Positions 6,733 through 8,754 of a stretch of DNA of 8,754 nucleotides are shown here, in pieces. The notes below the pieces were generated by a model. The model saw only the letters and a list, made by a program, of their open reading frames with translations, was not told the origin of the DNA and ran no database searches. Location of the stretch: the NCBI GenBank assembly GCA_027317645.1, contig DAHVQS010000068.1, positions 1 to 8,754 on the forward strand. The letters are read 5' to 3'. The position numbers were made by a program, and so were the translations under genes. The DNA comes from Paenalcaligenes sp021793095. GTDB taxonomy: Bacteria; Pseudomonadota; Gammaproteobacteria; Burkholderiales; Burkholderiaceae_B. Every line of letters begins with the position of its first letter. Position 1 is the stretch's first letter.

Positions 6733-7809
6733 ATGTACCTGCAATTTAAAAACGTACAAAAGACCTACGACCAAAAAACACTGGTGGTCAAGGATTTCAA
6801 CCTGAGCCTCGATCAAGGTGAATTTGTCACCCTACTGGGGCCCTCTGGCTCAGGAAAAACAACAGTGCTGATGATGCTGGCCGGCTTTGAACCCCTGAGT
6901 GATGGTCAGATTTTGCTCGACGGTCAGCCGATAGAAAAGATTCCACCCTATCGGCGCAATATCGGCATGGTCTTTCAGAGTTATGCCCTATTTCCACATA
7001 TGACAGTGGCTGAAAACCTCGCCTACCCGCTCAAGGTGCGGCGCCTGCCTAAAAAGCAAATACAGCAGCGTGTGGGTGATTTTTTAGATCTGATCGAAAT
7101 GCGTGCTTTTGGCCAACGCAAGCCAGCGGAACTCTCGGGCGGTCAGCAGCAACGCGTGGCTTTGGCCAGAGCGCTGATCTTTGAGCCCTCTTTAGTATTG
7201 ATGGACGAGCCTCTGGGTGCCTTAGATAAAAAATTACGCGAGCAGATGCAGTTTGAAATCATGCGCTTGCATGAACAACTCGGTTTTAGTGTGATCTATG
7301 TCACGCATGATCAGAGCGAGGCACTCACCATGTCTGATCGCATCGCAGTGTTTAACCAAGGGGTGGTGCAGCAATACGACGCCCCTGCAACGCTGTATAA
7401 CCAACCGCAGAATACTTTTGTCGCGGGCTTTATTGGCGAAAACAACCTGCTACCCATACACGCGCTACGCCTTGAGACGAACCAGACTGTCGAGGCCATA
7501 TTGGCTGATGAGACCCCCATCACAGCGCAAAACAAACACATCACCCAACCTGCTAAGCGCGGTATGCTGGCCATTCGCCCAGAAAAAATACAAATCAATC
7601 CGCAAAAGGCGCCTGATAATTTGCTCCAGGCGACCTACCTCACCGAGCAGTATGGGGGGGATTTTATGCGGTACTTTTTTTCCTTGGCCGATGGGAGCAA
7701 AATCTCTGCCAAAAGAGTCCAGCCGTTGCCACACACCGTCACCCAATATGGCCAGCCCGTGTCCTTGGGCTGGAACCAAGAGGACTGCTTTGCATTTCCA
7801 AATGAGTAA
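6733..7809 (+). CDS. potA: Polyamine-type ABC transporter ATP-binding protein (PotA-like)
   Basis: A 358-residue ATPase that would power a membrane importer from the cytoplasmic side. All nucleotide-binding motifs are intact: Walker A GPSGSGKTT (36-44), Q-loop Q82 in MVFQSYALFPH, signature LSGGQQQR (134-141), Walker B LVLMDEP with D158 and E159, D-loop GALD, and switch H192. After about residue 230 comes the regulatory C-terminal extension (GFIGENNLLP, then AIRPEKI), the TOBE-type domain of the PotA/MalK/FbpC group. The phrase FPHMTVAENLAYPL and the binding-protein gene next door favour polyamines; the ATPase alone cannot separate polyamine from related substrates. ATG 6733 begins directly at the domain. 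A TTG at 6700 would add 11 unlikely residues. The ribosome-binding site is weak. Stop and next start are 13 bases apart, so the two genes form an operon. Confidence 0.88.
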   Translation: MYLQFKNVQKTYDQKTLVVKDFNLSLDQGEFVTLLGPSGSGKTTVLMMLAGFEPLSDGQILLDGQPIEKIPPYRRNIGMVFQSYALFPHMTVAENLAYPLKVRRLPKKQIQQRVGDFLDLIEMRAFGQRKPAELSGGQQQRVALARALIFEPSLVLMDEPLGALDKKLREQMQFEIMRLHEQLGFSVIYVTHDQSEALTMSDRIAVFNQGVVQQYDAPATLYNQPQNTFVAGFIGENNLLPIHALRLETNQTVEAILADETPITAQNKHITQPAKRGMLAIRPEKIQINPQKAPDNLLQATYLTEQYGGDFMRYFFSLADGSKISAKRVQPLPHTVTQYGQPVSLGWNQEDCFAFPNE

Positions 7810-7822
7810 CCAGAGGATCGCT

Positions 7823-8754
7823 ATGCGTAAATTTCTTTTTAGCCTAGGACAGGCCACCTTAGCAGGCGCCGTCTTGGCGGCCATACTGCCCATAACCGCT
7901 GGGGCCCAAGAGCGCCCATTGACTGCTGTTTCATTTGGTGGGGCCTATGGGGCGACCCAGCAAAAACACCAAGTCACACCCTTTATAGAGCACAGTGGGC
8001 AAAAGGTGCTGTTTGAAAGCTATTCTGGGGGCATTGCTGAAATCAAGGCCCAAGTCGAATCAGGCCGTGTGCAATGGGATGTGGTCGATATTGAAACCAT
8101 TGACTTAGAGCGTGCCTGCGCCGAGGGGTTGCTCGAAGAAATCCCCCAGGACATCCTGCTGCCGGCTGATGATGGCAAGGCAGCCACAGATGATTTTTTA
8201 CCTGAGGCATTAGAAAACGAATGCGGGGTGGGTCAGATGCTATGGAGTACAGTTTTTGCCTACGATTCCGAAGCCTCGGCAGATATCGATATCCAAAGCA
8301 TTAATGACTTTTTTGATGTTGAAAACATTCCAGGCAAGCGTGGTTTACGCAAACGCCCCCAAGTTAACTTAGAATGGGCCCTGCTGGCCGATGGGGTGCC
8401 GGCCGATGAGGTGTATGACGTCTTGGCCACTGATGAGGGCCAAGCGCGCGCCTTTGCCAAACTCGATAGCATTAAAGACCACATCATTTGGTTTGATAGC
8501 TGGTCACAGGCGCCCCAGTTACTCAATGACGGTGGGGCGGTGCTCGTACAATCGGCCCACGGCCGCTTTTATGATGCCATGGCCAAAGAGGGCAAACCCT
8601 TTACCATCGTTTGGGATGGTCATATCTACGATATGGATGCATGGGGTATTGTGAAGGGCACGCCCAATTTAGATGAGGCCTTAGAGTTTGTGGCCTATAC
8701 CACAGGCACTGTGCCTTTGGCAGGCTTTGAAGAGGTGGCCTACGGTCCCACCCG
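7823..8754 (+). CDS. Periplasmic binding protein of a polyamine-type ABC importer (partial, runs off the window)
   Basis: 310 codons are present and the frame stays open to the edge; family members are about 350 residues, so roughly 40 are missing. ATG 7823 has GAGGA 5 bases upstream. The N-terminus is a Sec signal peptide: MRKF, a hydrophobic core to about residue 23, and likely cleavage after TAGA (25-28). There is no lipobox cysteine, so it should be a free periplasmic protein. The mature part begins with AVSFGGAYGA, continues with WDVVDIE, then ECGVGQMLWSTVFAYD, IPGKRGLRKRP, ALLADGVPADEVYDVLAT and IVWDGHIYDMDAWGIVKG, a pattern typical of PotD/YdcS-like (COG0687-type) binding proteins. It would capture putrescine, spermidine or a similar amine and hand it to permeases expected downstream. 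The exact ligand is not readable. It is co-transcribed with the potA-like gene. Confidence 0.88.
   Translation, partial: MRKFLFSLGQATLAGAVLAAILPITAGAQERPLTAVSFGGAYGATQQKHQVTPFIEHSGQKVLFESYSGGIAEIKAQVESGRVQWDVVDIETIDLERACAEGLLEEIPQDILLPADDGKAATDDFLPEALENECGVGQMLWSTVFAYDSEASADIDIQSINDFFDVENIPGKRGLRKRPQVNLEWALLADGVPADEVYDVLATDEGQARAFAKLDSIKDHIIWFDSWSQAPQLLNDGGAVLVQSAHGRFYDAMAKEGKPFTIVWDGHIYDMDAWGIVKGTPNLDEALEFVAYTTGTVPLAGFEEVAYGPT

Noticed and set aside
7465..7893. A 142-codon minus-strand open frame across the end of the potA-like gene and the start of the binding-protein gene
   Set aside because: It is antisense to two well-supported genes and shows no recognisable domain; Cys- and Trp-scattered composition is typical of a shadow frame.
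1..8754. CRISPR arrays, tRNA or rRNA genes, and intact insertion sequences
   Set aside because: I saw no regularly spaced repeats, no cloverleaf or rRNA-like stretches, and no transposase frame or terminal inverted repeats.

Overview
The window looks like a chromosomal segment of a proteobacterium, most likely a gammaproteobacterium, with betaproteobacteria not excluded. Supporting this are a LiuR-type MerR regulator beside methylcrotonyl-CoA carboxylase genes, proteobacterial-style carboxylase sequences, and a Pot-type ABC transporter with a Sec signal peptide. Assignment to a genus is not possible from the sequence alone.

Left part (1-4320): the window opens in the last codons of a gene that resembles an acyl-CoA thioesterase. 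Three co-directional genes follow on the + strand: liuR (140-529), liuB (567-2174) and liuD (2200-4272). They encode a MerR-family regulator and the carboxyltransferase and biotin-carrying subunits of 3-methylcrotonyl-CoA carboxylase, the biotin-dependent step of leucine breakdown. Gaps of 37 and 25 bases suggest one transcript. It ends at a perfect 10-bp stem-loop (4295-4318). The other usual liu genes (liuA, liuC, liuE) are absent from the stretch shown.

Middle part (4366-6690): two divergently transcribed adenine-specific DNA methyltransferases of the D12 class. The left one (- strand) is a close relative of the DpnM/Dam group, expected to methylate GATC. The right one (+ strand) belongs to a longer, different D12 subgroup of unknown target. 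About 300 bases without a clear gene lie between them. No restriction endonuclease is visible next to either, so they are solitary methyltransferases or the remains of restriction-modification systems. The left gene contains very AT-rich stretches unlike the liu genes, which fits a transferred module inserted between two metabolic operons.

Right part (6733-8754): the start of a polyamine-type ABC importer operon, with a PotA-like ATPase (6733-7809) followed 13 bases later by a periplasmic binding protein of the PotD/YdcS type (7823 to the window edge, incomplete). Permease genes would be expected beyond the edge.

No clearly new biological system is evident. The parts most worth a second look are the paired orphan methyltransferases and the gap between them.
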